From Diplonema papillatum (taxonomy: Eukaryota > Euglenozoa > Diplonemea > Diplonemida > Diplonemidae), in assembly GCA_030068145.1 (NCBI GenBank), contig JAPJBO010000006.1, positions 682,001-746,000 on the forward strand: 64,000 nt of DNA, in the 5' to 3' direction. A program made the translations under genes and the position numbers. Positions 1 through 10,312 of this stretch are shown in pieces. The notes below the pieces were generated by a model, which was not told the DNA's origin, did no database searches, and worked only from the letters and a program-made list of their open reading frames with translations. Within the stretch, counting starts at the first letter, position 1; each line of letters starts with the position of its first letter.

Positions 1-710
1 CGTGCGGGTACAGAGACAATGCTCGTGCTCGAGTCGCAGCTGGGGACGAACAGGCACGCCTTCAATGATGAGGTCTGGGGGATGGACGTATTTTCCACGT
101 ATGGGCGGACGTGCTGGTGGGACGCCTTCGAAGACGGCACCTCCGGCAAGAAGGGGCAGAAGAGGGTAAATTTAGTGGGCGGCGGAGACCCAGTGCATGT
201 GCCCAGGCCACCACCAAGGACGAGAGAGTGTGCACGAGACATCACAAAGCGAAATGCGAAGAGTGCAAGCATCGGCAAGCGTCGGTAGCGCGCTGCTGCC
301 GAGGCACACCACGCGACAGGGGACGGCCTCGCCGTGAAGTATTGCGAGAAGCACAGGATGACGCAGTGCGGGACGTGCAAGACGATCGCGGAATGCTGCA
401 CACCGCGGATGCCTGCCTGCAGCACGATATGCCGATGTGCGGAGTCGGCGGCAAAGAGACGGAAGCGCGGGCCTTCGCCCCTGGGGACGCCCGAAGCGAC
501 ACCGAAGTCGAGACGCAGGCTGCGACCATCGGCCCAAAGCGCCACAAGGGAAGCGGCGGATGCCGGCGCCAACACCGCCATCGAGAACGCCGAAGACAAG
601 GCGACGACACTAGGACGGCCGCTGCAACGAAGCGGCGGCGTAAGGACTCGCCATCATCGAAGACAGAGACGTGCACTCCGCGGCGGGCAGAGGTCAAGAT
701 AAGGTACCAG
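1..710 (+). pseudogene. Decayed Cys/His-rich gene fragment, copy 1
   Basis: I do not recognise the family. Three reading frames carry consecutive conserved pieces: a segment around 25-108 with the motif RHAF..E.WGMD.F.TY, a segment at 219-310 with C-x2-H-x4-C-x2-C followed by a CC pair, and a segment at 334-480 with a second C-x2-H-x4-C-x2-C and another CC. The same order appears at 27490-28260, so this is a real family and not chance. The two CHCC units look like paired zinc-binding knuckles, which is inference. At least two frame changes make it a pseudogene unless short introns explain them. The left end runs off the window. A short motif at about 750-785 follows both copies, which suggests a shared mobile or duplicated unit. 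Confidence 0.5.
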
Positions 711-744
711 TGACGAAGAGAGGTAGCACGAAGAGGTAGTCACG

Positions 745-790
745 AAAGAGAGCAGATGCAGATTATCGCCACAGGCTCTTTGCATGCTAT
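745..790 (-). repeat. Short interspersed motif (CAAAGAATCTGTGGC family)
   Basis: Read on the minus strand this is a variant of ATGCAAAGAATCTGTGGCG followed by ATAATCTGCATC. Other copies are near 28319-28356 (same orientation, also just after a Cys/His-rich fragment), 15478-15510, 15612-15645 and 44659-44690 (opposite orientation). It may be the end of a mobile element. Confidence 0.5.
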
Positions 791-1690
791 CCCTAACGAC
801 CAGGGGCAGCTACGGTCGAAGACGGCAATTCGAGCGAGGAGTAAGGTTGATAACCAATGAGAGGCACGATGGTCATCCGAAAGCAGGGTTGCAGGATGAT
901 GCTTGGCCAAGGATACGGTTGCTATGGCGACTGGGACAGAGAGATAACGCAAGATAGAGAGTCCTCCTTATGGGGTGGTCACACCTTCGCAGTCCCAGGG
1001 CCTCCACCCACCTGCATACGGTCGTCGACTGACCATTCCCGAGACGAGTTGGAATGCGGGTACCATCTTTCCGGAGATTTCCGGTTCCTCCCGTACTCTA
1101 CAACTCCCCACATAAGTGAACGTGGACTCCGAAGTGGACACTCCTTTCAACCGGGTGCACGAATTCAGAATTCCGGGATGGGTTGACCCACTGTTTCCGA
1201 TGCGGCTTCCAATCATCGAAGGCTAAACTCGGGTGCAGGAGCGGTGCTCGTCGTTCGGGACCAGATGGGGGACGACTGGGTCTGCCCGGTTTACACGTGA
1301 CTGCTGCAGCGTGGTCAGAAGTGGGAAGGTCATCGGGAGATGGCGGGCGCGAATACTTTTTGCCCAAACCAAAACCCAAGAGGGGATTGGAGAGTTTGAC
1401 ATAAGAATGGCAAACTCGTGGTACCGAAGGTTGCAACCGCAAACAGAAGAGTCAGATGATGGTTGAACCTGCGCACATGCACACGACGCGTCCTGTTCAG
1501 ACTCCTCCCCCAAGGACTCAAAGGCAGGTCCTGCAGGTTTTCCAGCAACTGCTGGTTCGCCTTGAGGCCCTCCGAATCCGCAGGCTGCAGGGTATGCCTC
1601 AACAACTGCCCAGGAGTCCAAGCTACAGTTGGTAGATGCATCCGGTTAGTAGAGGAAGAGGATCGGAGGAGGAGGAACACGGACGGCTCA
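790..1690. other. Intergenic, nothing recognised
   Basis: No supported gene. Open frames here are short, overlap on both strands and show no recognisable domain. Confidence 0.5.
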
Positions 1691-1694
1691 AGAG

Positions 1695-1850
1695 AGCCGC
1701 GTCGAAGCACACTAGCACACCTACCTGCACACCTCACCCACTTGCCCGCACCCGTCTACCCAACTACCCACCTGTTCACCCATCCACCGGCCTGCCTACC
1801 ACCATCCACCCATCTGTCCACTCAACTACCAACCTGTAACCTGCCCACCC
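1695..1850. repeat. CCAC/CCTA-rich degenerate low-complexity tract
   Basis: The plus strand is a degenerate run of short units such as CACCTACC, CACCCA and CTACCCAC. It is strand-asymmetric (C-rich) and non-coding in appearance. Confidence 0.7.
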
Positions 1851-1885
1851 ACCGGCAGCCCCACTTTTTCCCACAGAAATCGGGC

Positions 1886-1972
1886 TGAGTATCGGGGAGT
1901 TTCGGGGAGTTCGGGGAGTTGCGGGGAGTTTCGGGGAGTTTCGGGGAAGTGTCGGGGAGTTTCGGGGAACTT
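1886..1972. repeat. GGGGAGTTTC minisatellite, about 8 units
   Basis: Units of 8-11 bp built on GGGGAGTTTC repeat about eight times. The regularly spaced GGGG runs could form a G-quadruplex on the plus strand. Confidence 0.75.
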
Positions 1973-2085
1973 ACCAGGAGCCCGGACCAGGTGGACTTTT
2001 TGAGAAAGTACGAAAAAAGTCAGACGGCGGTCAGATGGCCGTCTGACTTGGATCGACCGTGTGTCATTTTCAAGCGTTATTCGTG

Positions 2086-2215
2086 GATTAGCAGGTCGGT
2101 ATTTAAAGTCTCCGGTTGACCGTAGAGGCTTGGGTAAGGAGTTCTGATCAATCATCAAAACACGCTGCCGACGTCTTTTTATCTTGCACAATACATTTGA
2201 AGGGCAACCAACCGC
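2086..2215 (+). repeat. Interspersed repeat with AAGTCTCCGGTTGACC core
   Basis: Contains GGTCGGTATTTAAAGTCTCC then GGTTGACCGTAGAGGC. The same block recurs at 21500-21675, 26095-26240 (partial), 58985-59170 and 63610-63775, always in this orientation. It is followed by a TTCTGATCAA...ACGCTGCC block also seen near 26197, 32245 and 60460. Confidence 0.75.
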
Positions 2216-2283
2216 AAGGTTACTCACAGTAGAAAAATCAATGTCGTCACGATGAACGGCGGGCATTTTCACTTACGCCCCTT

Positions 2284-2396
2284 TTTGTTTGTGCGCACTT
2301 CCTTCAAACCTGTTTTGTTCATCTAACGGGAGTGAGGATAGTACGCTGCCATCGATCTGTTTTCTTGACAAACTGCATTTGTTAGACACAAAAAGA
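2284..2396 (+). repeat. Interspersed repeat, second copy at 58687-58797
   Basis: The stretch from TTTGTTTGTGCGCACTTCC to TTAGACACAAAAA is nearly identical to 58687-58797 in the same orientation. Confidence 0.8.
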
Positions 2397-2779
2397 CCGA
2401 CACGATGACGTGTACCGAGGTAAAATGGTCGACGAGTCATAGACGAAACAGTCCGTCACATAACATCCGCGATAAAACCTGCTCTGACGATAATAATATG
2501 CACGGCCGGTAATAAACCCGTGTCTGGTATGACGAGTAGCGACAGCCTTTTCCCGGCCCGTGCACACAGGTTGAAGTATGGATACCAAGCAAAATGGCAG
2601 AAAGGCAGCATACCGCGAAACTGTCGAATCGACTTTCCATCTCGAGCTCCCCGTCAGCCCCTGTTGCCGTGTACACACCTGGTACCCCAGGTGCGCTCGA
2701 CGACGCATGTTTGGCCCTTCGTTTGCTCCTCCAGAATGTGATACCGATGACTGCGGGGTGATCGTCATGAAAGCCGAAA

Positions 2780-2788
2780 AGAGTGTAA
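2780..2788. repeat. Left 9-bp target-site duplication of foldback element
   Basis: AGAGTGTAA here is repeated exactly at 4240-4248, immediately outside the two ends of the inverted-repeat element. Confidence 0.85.
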
Positions 2789-4239
2789 GGGCTTTTTATC
2801 TAATAGCCACCTGCTAACTTTTTATTTAGCTTATAGCCACCTAAAGTAAAACTTTTTAATTAGCTTATAGCACTTTCAAATCTTTTTATTTAGCTTATAG
2901 CCACAAAAAACTTTTTATTTAGCTTATAGCCACAAAAAACTTTTTATTTAGCTTATAGCCAGGAGGTCCTGAAACTTTTTTTTTAGCTTATAGCCACCTG
3001 GTGAAAACTTGGTCGAAATTTTTGGTCAAAAATTCTTGGTCAAAAAATTGGCCAAAAAATTGGCCAAAAATTTTGGTCAAAATTTTTGGGTCAAACCCTT
3101 TGCCGTGCTGTGCCAGCTACTGGAGTGGCCACACCTATTTGCAGCATTATCATCTCATCACTCGAAACAGTCGTATCATCTTATCATTGCTTGAATTTTT
3201 GGAGTCTGATACTCGAAACAGTCTAGATAGGGTCACCCACGTGTGTTTACGCCCGAAGGCTACATAAGAACCGACTTGAAAAATCGTCCACAAAGAGCTT
3301 GCCGCCGTTTGCGTTAAAGAGAGTGTCATCGAAAAGTACCCTGGTCTGAACTCTGCGAGCTATGTATCATGTTTCCCGGTTTCTCTTTCAGCACCCGTAT
3401 GCTCGCAACATTTATGCCCGGTACTTCCAGTCTTTTAGCGTGTTGCACCCCTTGCTCCCACTACGGCCGTCCAGATGCCGCCGGGTTGCAGGAATCTGAT
3501 AGTCCCTGTCACGAACACCGCCACGAACTCGCTGACGAAGAAGGTTGTTGGAGGTCAAGAGAGTTAACAACGCAATGGTTGCCAAAGTGTTGCGCCGCAA
3601 GTCGGCAGTCGCAAATCGGCAGAAAGGGGGTCCAAGTAAACGAGACCTAAGCAAAGTTGAAATGGGATGAGATTAGACGCTACCCCAGAATCACCTTGAC
3701 TCCCCCAAACGTATCCCACACATTGAAGCTTAAAACTTGCAACTTGAAATTGGAAACTTGAGTTCGAATCCAAATCGCACAGTTGTCACAGTCAATGGCT
3801 GGGTAAATGGTTCGAATCCGCCATGGGTGTGTTCTCAGGGATTGGAGTCTAATTGTCGACCAAAAAAATTGACCCAAAACTCGGCCAAAAAAAATCGACC
3901 AAAAAAACGACCGAAAATTTTGACCAAAATTTCGGCCAAAATTTTGACCAAAACAATTCGACCAAAAATCGACCAAAAAATCGACCAAAAATTTGACCAA
4001 AAATTCGACCAAAATTTCGGCCAAAATTTTGCCAACTCAGAAAAATGACCAAAATTTTGCAAAATGTGGCTCGAAGCTAATAAAAAAGTTTTTTGTGGCT
4101 ATAAGCTAAATAAAAAGTTTTTTGTGGCTATAAGCTAAATAAAAAGTTTCAGGCCCTCCTGGCTATAAGCTAAATAAAAAGTTTTTTGTGGCTATAAGCT
4201 AAATAAAAAGTTTCTTGGTGGCTATAAGCTAATTATCCC
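2789..4239. mobile_element. Foldback (Mutator/FB-like) non-autonomous transposon
   Basis: A 1451-bp element with inverted ends (GGG...TAGCCACC at the left; the right end reads the same on the minus strand) and a 9-bp direct duplication, AGAGTGTAA. Each arm has two tandem blocks: outer 25-35 bp units of CTTTTTATTTAGCTTATAGC (2815-3000, inverted at 4078-4235) and inner TTGGTCAAAATTTTTGG-type units (3005-3095, inverted at 3860-4065). The core at about 3100-3855 has no convincing gene; it holds one AATGGTTCGAATCCGCC string like a tRNA B box but no tRNA fold. Tandem-repeat arms plus a 9-bp duplication are typical of FB and Mutator-like elements. It lies downstream of gene A's last recognised exon and may sit in an intron or the 3' region of that gene. 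Confidence 0.85.
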
Positions 4240-4248
4240 AGAGTGTAA
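4240..4248. repeat. Right 9-bp target-site duplication of foldback element
   Basis: An exact AGAGTGTAA copy matching 2780-2788. Confidence 0.85.
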
Positions 4249-4996
4249 ACACGGAGCTTTATCGATACCTCTCAGGACGCAGGACACGACGAGTTCTGAA
4301 CCGCAAAAAGAAACGCGTAGGCGTAGTGCTACCCAGAACAGAATTGTAGGACTGCTAGGACTTCCCACGGAGGTGACCATGGTTACCATGGTTCTTCTGG
4401 ACCTGGATATTTGCTGCGAGGAGGCAGGTAAAAAATACTCGGGGGCCGTCCGGTGCTTTTTTCGCGGGAGGTTAGAGAAGGAGAAATGTGAAACCGGCGT
4501 TTGCCTAGAGGATTTTCGTGTTATATTCTGCAGATGCTTTGAGCTATCTTTGTGTCCATGCTTTCATTCGTCTTCTTAACCACGTTACATGGAAACAACA
4601 AATATTAATTCTTTTTTCGTTGGACGTGTACGCCCGACTAAGCCCATATGCTACATGTGTTTCATGTGGGCTGCAGCAAATTTCTACCTTGTTGACAACG
4701 ACATTTACTTTCAGAGTCTTCTCGTGCCTTTTAGTGGGCGGGATGTTGAGCTTTCTTTCTTTTACCATGGTTCTTCTGGACTTTGGAGTGCATACCAATT
4801 TTTAGCGGTCCATAACAAGTCACGTGTGACCAGTTTCATCCACACGTCGCGGCTATAGATAGCAATAGATTCCGGCGCAACAGTCAACAAAACTTTTGGT
4901 CACGCGTCGTAGTGTATTTGCAGCCAAGGCAATTTAATTGAAGCCACAAATTAAATTTGCATACTTTCAAAAAGAAAAGGGAAAAGTTCGGCATAC
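4249..4996 (-). other. Start of gene A intron 3 or 3' region
   Basis: No exon was recognised. It contains two copies of TACCATGGTTCTTCTGGAC (about 4383-4403 and 4763-4783) and a degenerate copy of the 230-bp repeat (about 4620-4690). The intron that begins at 4996 on the minus strand has no identified acceptor in the window. Confidence 0.4.
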
Positions 4997-6229
4997 GGGC
5001 GCCAACTACGACGGCAACAGAAACGACGGCGATGATGAGGGCCGGGGTGCTGTCGTCATCTGCGTCGGCCGCTCGGCCGTCTGGCTGAGGGGGCGCCGGG
5101 GTGGTCGGCGTGGGCGGTGGGATGCCAGGGGGTGTGGTAGGGGGGGCGGCGTCAGTGGACTCGAAGGCTTGGACGAGGCCGTAGTCGGCCATGCCCGCGG
5201 GCCCCGCCGTGTTGCTCAGGGCGATGAGCGCCGTGAGCAGCTCCGCGAGGGACGCGGCCGCCCGGAATTCGACCCACGCCACGTCGAAGGACGCTACCGA
5301 CAGGTCCTCCGCGGCGTCTGCCGCCGGATCCACGCACACGTCCGCGTTCGCGGCGTCGGCTTCGGTCACGCCGAGATCGGATCGATCCGCCGGAAGCTCG
5401 CACATCAGCGCAAACGTGAGACTGATGACGGACACGTTGTTGTGCTGCAGGCCGGCCATCAATTGTTGCGACAGGGTCGCTGCGCTGTCTCCCAGCGTGT
5501 CGTTCGTGTCGAGGGAGAACCGCAGGTTCAACCAGTAACCCGCCGTCGGAACGACCGCGACTCGCGACACGCCCAGCTCCTTCAACCCGTCCGGCCCGGG
5601 CTTGCCCGCTACCTTCCCTACGGTCTCGGCCACCCGCGCTGCGTAACCAGAAGCTGACAGAGACACGATGTTCTCCGTCACGGCTGAGCAGCCGCCCGGC
5701 GCGCGCCAGTCACACGGCGCGCCGGCTGCGTCCAGCAGCGGGGACCCCCGTCTCCGCTCGATGTCCGCGGGGCCCAAGCAGGTCGCGCGGTCTCCCGGTG
5801 TGACGCCAGCCGGGAGCCGGTACGTCGGCACGAGGCAAAGGTGCGCGAACGCCACCGACACCACCGGAATGCCAGCCGCAGCGAGCGCGCCGCGGATCCG
5901 CCGCGTCACGTCGCCGAACTGCCGCATCCCGAGGGGGACCAGCAGCGTTTCGACGAAGTCCTCAGGCACCGCCGGCGACCCCGTCTCCGGTGCCTTTGTA
6001 CTCGGAACGCTCGTGGCACTCCGCGTGGGTGGCGGGTCGGTGCCTGCGGCCGGGGGTGGTTCAGTCTCTGTGAGAGGGTCCAACATGACGACTAAGCTGT
6101 GCACGAGGGTTGCGTGGCCCTCCGCTGCCAGCGAGACCTCCAGAGATATCCCAGCGGGCCCGTCGGCATTGTGCAACCCGTCAACGGGCAGCTGGATCGG
6201 CAGCTGCAGCATCAGCGCGTCGCAAGATC
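4997..6229 (-). CDS. Gene A exon 3: ectodomain repeats, Pro/Thr stalk and transmembrane helix
   Basis: The third recognised exon is 1233 nt and symmetrical (phase 1 to phase 1). Its acceptor is CCCACCTCAG|GA at 6230/6229 and its donor C|GTATGC at 4997/4996. The joint with exon 2 gives an uninterrupted frame. It encodes two related segments of about 40 residues, each with an amphipathic stretch, a hydrophobic strand and a Cys near the end (..FAHLCLV.. and ..FALMCEL..). A Pro/Thr-rich stalk follows, then an acidic DDDS and a membrane helix starting ALIIAVVSVAVVVGA. The protein is therefore probably a type I surface protein with an extracellular N terminus. The cytoplasmic tail must lie in a further exon that I could not place. 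No known domain was recognised. In-frame reading past the donor adds a hydrophobic, K-rich tail that is probably intron. Confidence 0.7.
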
Positions 6230-7682
6230 CTGAGGTGGGAGTTGTTCGGGTATCAGGTGGGCGCGTTGTTGCCCAGGGGAGCTGACTCCTGCACCGGTTC
6301 GTCGCCATCCGTAGTAAAAATGGTGGTTTAGTAGTAGTAGATGCGGTTTGAACTTGATATGCTGCGAAAATGGGCGACGGCAGACTGCGCAAGCCGACTG
6401 ACCTTTTGCACGCGTACTAGAGCACAGGAAAATCCGCCACGGGAAGGCCGCCTGAGCAACCAGCTAAAATTTGGTAAGGCCCTTAGACGCTTTCTTTTGT
6501 TTGTGCGCGCCCCAGGTACCAGGGAAAGCCTGAGCCAAGCTGCACGTGTTCGGCGGTACTGCAGAGCCACGGGCCTACGGGTCAAGTGGCTACCGATTTC
6601 CCAAACTAAAGCATCAAGGCTTGGCGCACCTTGGGGCTTGGCGCTCGCGCTGAACACAAGCTCGTCGAGACGGTCAGCCACAGGGCAGAGCGGACGGGGT
6701 TGTGGCACTGTGCTGCCTCCGACTCAAGGTTTGCAAGCTGTGATTGACCGTCACGTTCCTGGACCAGGAGCGGCCTTTTTCTCTTCTTTCTTCGGTGCGC
6801 GCCCTTGCTGGTAAGTTTCAGGTAGTAGGCTGCCCACTACTTTAGGACACGGACACGGTAGGAACTGGAGCAAAGCGCATGGCAGAATGAGCACACCACC
6901 CGAGCCTCCAACAGGATAATTCGGGTGGGTTGAGGTGGATCTTCTGAGACTGATTTTTTCTTGGTGGATGGAATGTGATCTCGCCTGGTTGACGGGATGT
7001 CAACGGGCACACTCTATCCCATTCGCTAGTAAGCAAGTTATCAGGCTTCTGTCAGACTTCTCTCCTTCCTTCCCTTTCCGATGAAGAATGAACTCGATGA
7101 CCCAAGCCGAGACCGAGTGCGATAACAGGCCAGAAGCTAGCTGCCAATTCCTAAGTTTGAAAAGGTCGGCAACGTACTTCAAAAAACTCAGCGATTTCCG
7201 GCTGCCGCCATCGAGTGAAACCTGCTTGCGCCGCATGTGCCGAGGCCCTCGGAGGCGTTGGTGCCATTTACTAGAGACGATGTTCCTGGAACTACGGAAC
7301 CGATTACGAACCGTACTTCCGTGTCAGCGTCACCTCGCTTCTCCATGAAGAAAGGCGTCACTAACACGTACCTACATAAATGAAGGCAGCGCTAACACCG
7401 GGGCAGGTAGTAATAGAAGTACTTGTGTGAATGCAGCAACAATCTGTGACGATAGACTGCACAAGCCGCTATCGACTACCTCTTTGCACGCGTAGTGTCA
7501 TGCTTCAGTCGATTCTTGCCCCGCGCACGGTTTGTCTCCGGTGCGCGCTTCACGCCTGCTGTGGAGTCTGACGAGCCCGAGGAGTCCCCAGAAGAGAATT
7601 CGGCGCACTTCCTTTCCTCCCGCGGGTTGTCCCCGCGGCCGAGATTCTCTATAATATTACAGTAGTACTGTTGTCATCTCAC
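6230..7682 (-). other. Gene A intron 2
   Basis: A 1453-nt intron bounded by donor G|GTGAGA (minus strand, 7683/7682) and acceptor CACCTCAG (6230). It contains a full copy of the 260-bp interspersed repeat (6515-6778). The rest has no supported feature. Confidence 0.65.
6515..6778 (+). repeat. 260-bp interspersed repeat, copy 1
   Basis: Runs from GGGAAAGCCTG..CCAAGCTGCACG to GTTCCTGGACCAGGAGCGGCC. Near-identical copies are at 17395-17660, 24915-25185 and 59460-59720 (minus), with a partial copy at 46500-46580. It is SINE-sized, but I see no clear Pol III A/B boxes and no target duplications. Confidence 0.85.
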
Positions 7683-8924
7683 CCCCGCAGTCGTCTCCCC
7701 CCCTGCAAGAAAAGAGAACGTTGAAAAGCGCAATACCCGTGAGCTCGTCAACCTGATCGGCCGACCCGACGCGGACGGCAAGGGTCAGCTGGCCGACCCG
7801 CGCCGTGCACCCGAGGAATCCCTGCAGGACCCCGGCGCGGGTGAGTTTCAGCAGATCCGCATCGATGTACAGCCGCGCCCAGTGCTGGCACACGGCGACC
7901 GGCACGACGAACTGAACGGTTGCCACGGTTCTAGAGGACACGGGAGCGATAGTGTACCGGGGCCGATGCCATTCGGTGCCTGCGGACACGCCCAGGCACG
8001 CGGCGTTGCCGGTCTGAGAGTCGCCGAAGGAAGCAGACGCCGCGGGTTGCAAGATGCTGCCGTTTGATGTTCCCTCGATGAAGACGAGCCGCACGACGCC
8101 CGAGCCGCCACCGGCCGGACCCCCCCCTGGCAGCTGGGGCCGGCAGGCTTCGGCCGGAAACAACGCGACGCAGGCGGCAATCCGAGCGGCATCGACGTTT
8201 TCATCCAGATACACTGGTCGGGAAGGAACCGATCCGTACACAACGCCTTCGCACGCTGCGAGGCAAGCATCAACACCGGCGACGTAGGCCGTGTTATTGG
8301 CGGGGTACTGCGATAAAAGCTCGGAGAGACCACCCCCGGATTCGTCTGCCGCTCGCTCTAGAACGACGCTGAACTGCCACGTTGAATCTTCTCCGACAGG
8401 AGCGGGGGATCCTTGTTCGGCCTCCACGTGTAAAACGCGGACCTTCGACACCGAAGCGCCGTCGGAAGCCCGGGTGAGGGTGACGTTGAAGTGCTTCTCG
8501 CCGCCCGACGGCCACGACCAGGAGCAGGTGTTCAAGACGGCGGTGAGCGTCGCCGCCTCGAAAACAGTGCCCTCCCCGAGATCGCCGGGCCCTGCGCAGG
8601 CGATGCTGCCTCCGCCGGAGTCGACCGCCGCGTAGAAACCGCCCACCGCCAGGACCAGCACGTCGGTTCCGTGCCAGCGGGCCACTGGTCCCCCCGCCTC
8701 CTTCACAGCCACCCACGCCCAGTCCCCGCCGGCGTTCGCGACCGACACGTTCAGGTCCAAGGACATGTCCTCCTGCCCGGGCGAGGAAAGTGTCACCTCC
8801 ACGGTCGCCCCCACGCTTTCTCGGCTGCCCACGTGGTCCTCCCAGTGCACGTAAGCGTGCTGCAGGTCGGCAGCGGTCAGGTTCGACTGGTTGAGGGCCG
8901 GCCCATAGTTTTTGAGCTCGCCGC
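7683..8924 (-). CDS. Gene A exon 2: extracellular, N-glycosylated Cys-containing module
   Basis: A 1242-nt exon of exactly 414 codons, phase 1 at both ends. Its acceptor is CCGAACACAG|GC (8925/8924) and its donor G|GTGAGA (7683/7682). Several N-x-S/T sequons are present (NQS, NLT, NVS, NVT, NGS), with paired cysteines, and there is no membrane helix until exon 3. The second half (VACVALFPAEAC...VRLVFIEG) matches exon 1 (NCVQYYPAELC...VRFVFVDG), and the later VCQHWARLYI block matches exon 1's ACEDWATVWA. The protein is therefore built from duplicated modules of about 200 residues. No known domain was recognised. A partial copy of the 5' half of this exon lies in intron 1 at 9083-9280. Confidence 0.75.
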
Positions 8925-8955
8925 CTGTGTTCGGGGGCAGGAATTTCTCTTGTCG

Positions 8956-9075
8956 GGTGTTAAAGAAGTGGACAGTGTTCAATTATTCGTGTTGGGTGTT
9001 GAAGAAGTGGTTAATGTTCAATTACTCGTGTGGGGTGTTAAAGAAGTGGTTATGGTTCAATTGTTCGTGTTGGGT
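8956..9075. repeat. 39-bp tandem repeat, about 3 units
   Basis: Units of TGTTAAAGAAGTGG..GTTCAATTATTCG are repeated about three times between the acceptor of exon 2 and the pseudo-exon copy. Confidence 0.8.
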
Positions 9076-9082
9076 AAAGGAT

Positions 9083-9280
9083 CCACGTTGGTTCCGTGCC
9101 AGCGGGCCACTGGTCCCCCACAGCCACCCACGCCTAGTTCCCGTCGGCGTTCGCGACCGACACGTTCAGGTCCAAGGACATGTCCTCTTGCCCGGGCGAG
9201 GAAATTGTCACCTCCACGGTCGCCCCCGCGCTTTCTCGGCTGCCCACGTGGTCCTCCCAGTGCACGTAAGCGTGCTGCAG
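9083..9280 (-). pseudogene. Partial copy of gene A exon 2 inside intron 1
   Basis: About 198 bp matching exon 2 positions 8661-8875, same orientation, with a 15-17 bp internal deletion and scattered substitutions. It carries neither splice site of exon 2. It ends at CTGCAG, and the AAGTTCGCTTAGGGATCCGG repeat starts right after it. Confidence 0.85.
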
Positions 9281-9281
9281 G

Positions 9282-9460
9282 AGCGGAAGTTCGCTTAGGG
9301 ATCCGGGGGTTTTAAGCCCCCGGTGACCAATGTAAAGGTTCCTTTAAGGTATCGTGCTAGTACGCGTATCGTATCCGCGGCAGCGGCAGTACGTGTGCTT
9401 GTGCTTGTGTCGCAGTCTACTGCCGACTAGTCGACTTATTTCAGAGCGCGCTCTCATTTT
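9282..9460 (+). repeat. Interspersed repeat with GTTCGCTT...CCGG core, copy 1
   Basis: Starts AAGTTCGCTTAGGGATCCGG and includes a perfect hairpin CCGGGGG-TTTTAAG-CCCCCGG, then TATCGTATCCGCGGCAG and a GCCGACTA..CGACTTA end. The matching copy is 29520-29705. Shorter relatives start at about 9470 and 9640. Confidence 0.75.
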
Positions 9461-9734
9461 TAGAGTTAAAGTTCGCTTGAAACTCCGGGGTTTTAGAGTC
9501 CGGGTGAGTTCTGGCAAATATGGGAAGATATCATCATGCTCTGTGTATGTGTATAGGTGGTGGTTACACGAGGTAAGAGTATCGGTGGGTACCTTCGTTG
9601 TTGGTCGTTGGTGGTTTCGGCCACTCCTTTTAGAGGTTAAAGTTCGCTTGAGAATCAGGGATTTTTAGAGTCTCCGGGTGACCTTCGTCAAATGGGCTGT
9701 TGTAAAGCAAATGCTTATTACGGGAGTTGGGGGA

Positions 9735-9805
9735 AAATCTTAGTTTCGTGTCCAGACGCTACTTGCCCTTCTTGTATGTTTGATGGCATCAAGTCTTCTT
9801 CGCGG
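9735..9805 (+). repeat. CTTAGTTT...CTAGCATC-family repeat, copy 1 (degenerate)
   Basis: AAATCTTAGTTTCGTGTCC, then TGTTTGATGGCATCAAGTC and TTCTTCG. Better copies are at 15975-16055, 29868-29925, 30462-30540 and 43440-43520. Confidence 0.65.
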
Positions 9806-10312
9806 GAACGCGGAGTCTTGTTTTATTTTCTTTATTTTTCCATGTTTTCTTCTTTCTTTCGTTGTCGACAACTTCTGGGGGAGGGTAGGCATGCATTGCA
9901 TGGCTTTTTTTCGTGTGTGTTTTACTTGTTGTTTTGGCAAGCCAGATTCGCAACAATGTATAGCTGAATAGGTTTGCTTTCATGTAGGTGTGTTGGTCGA
10001 ACTACTTCCAGTATGTGTACATGCCTGCACAGTACGTACTTAACTGGGCAGGTGCATGCAGCACATGGAACATGCACAAGATGCACGATTGCAGTTTACT
10101 GACCCGGGACTTGGCACAGCGGATTGTTCACTTGCTTGATAACAAACCATCAGCAGGCCGCAGTTGGTTGCGCAATTAGAGCGTTCGTGAACCGACCGCA
10201 TGTAGGAGTGCTGCAAAGCACATTCGTACGCCGCGCACACCAACACATTACCTACCTAAAAAGGTCCCGAAGAAGCCTTGTGTACGTAAACGAGGCAAAG
10301 GGTCGGTCATAC

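Larger units (their letters stand above)
8925..10312 (-). other. Gene A intron 1
   Basis: A 1388-nt intron with donor G|GTATGA (10313/10312) and acceptor CCGAACACAG (8925). It contains a 39-bp tandem repeat, a partial copy of exon 2, repeat copies with the AGTCTCCGG core and one palindrome-bearing repeat near 9735. Confidence 0.65.

Noticed and set aside
3760-3830. Possible tRNA (GGTTCGAATCC box)
   Set aside because: The B-box-like word is present, but the T stem does not pair and no A box, anticodon arm or acceptor stem can be drawn.
9285-9340. CCGGGGG-TTTTAAG-CCCCCGG hairpin as an intrinsic terminator
   Set aside because: Bacterial-type terminators do not apply in this eukaryotic context; the hairpin is one copy of a dispersed repeat.
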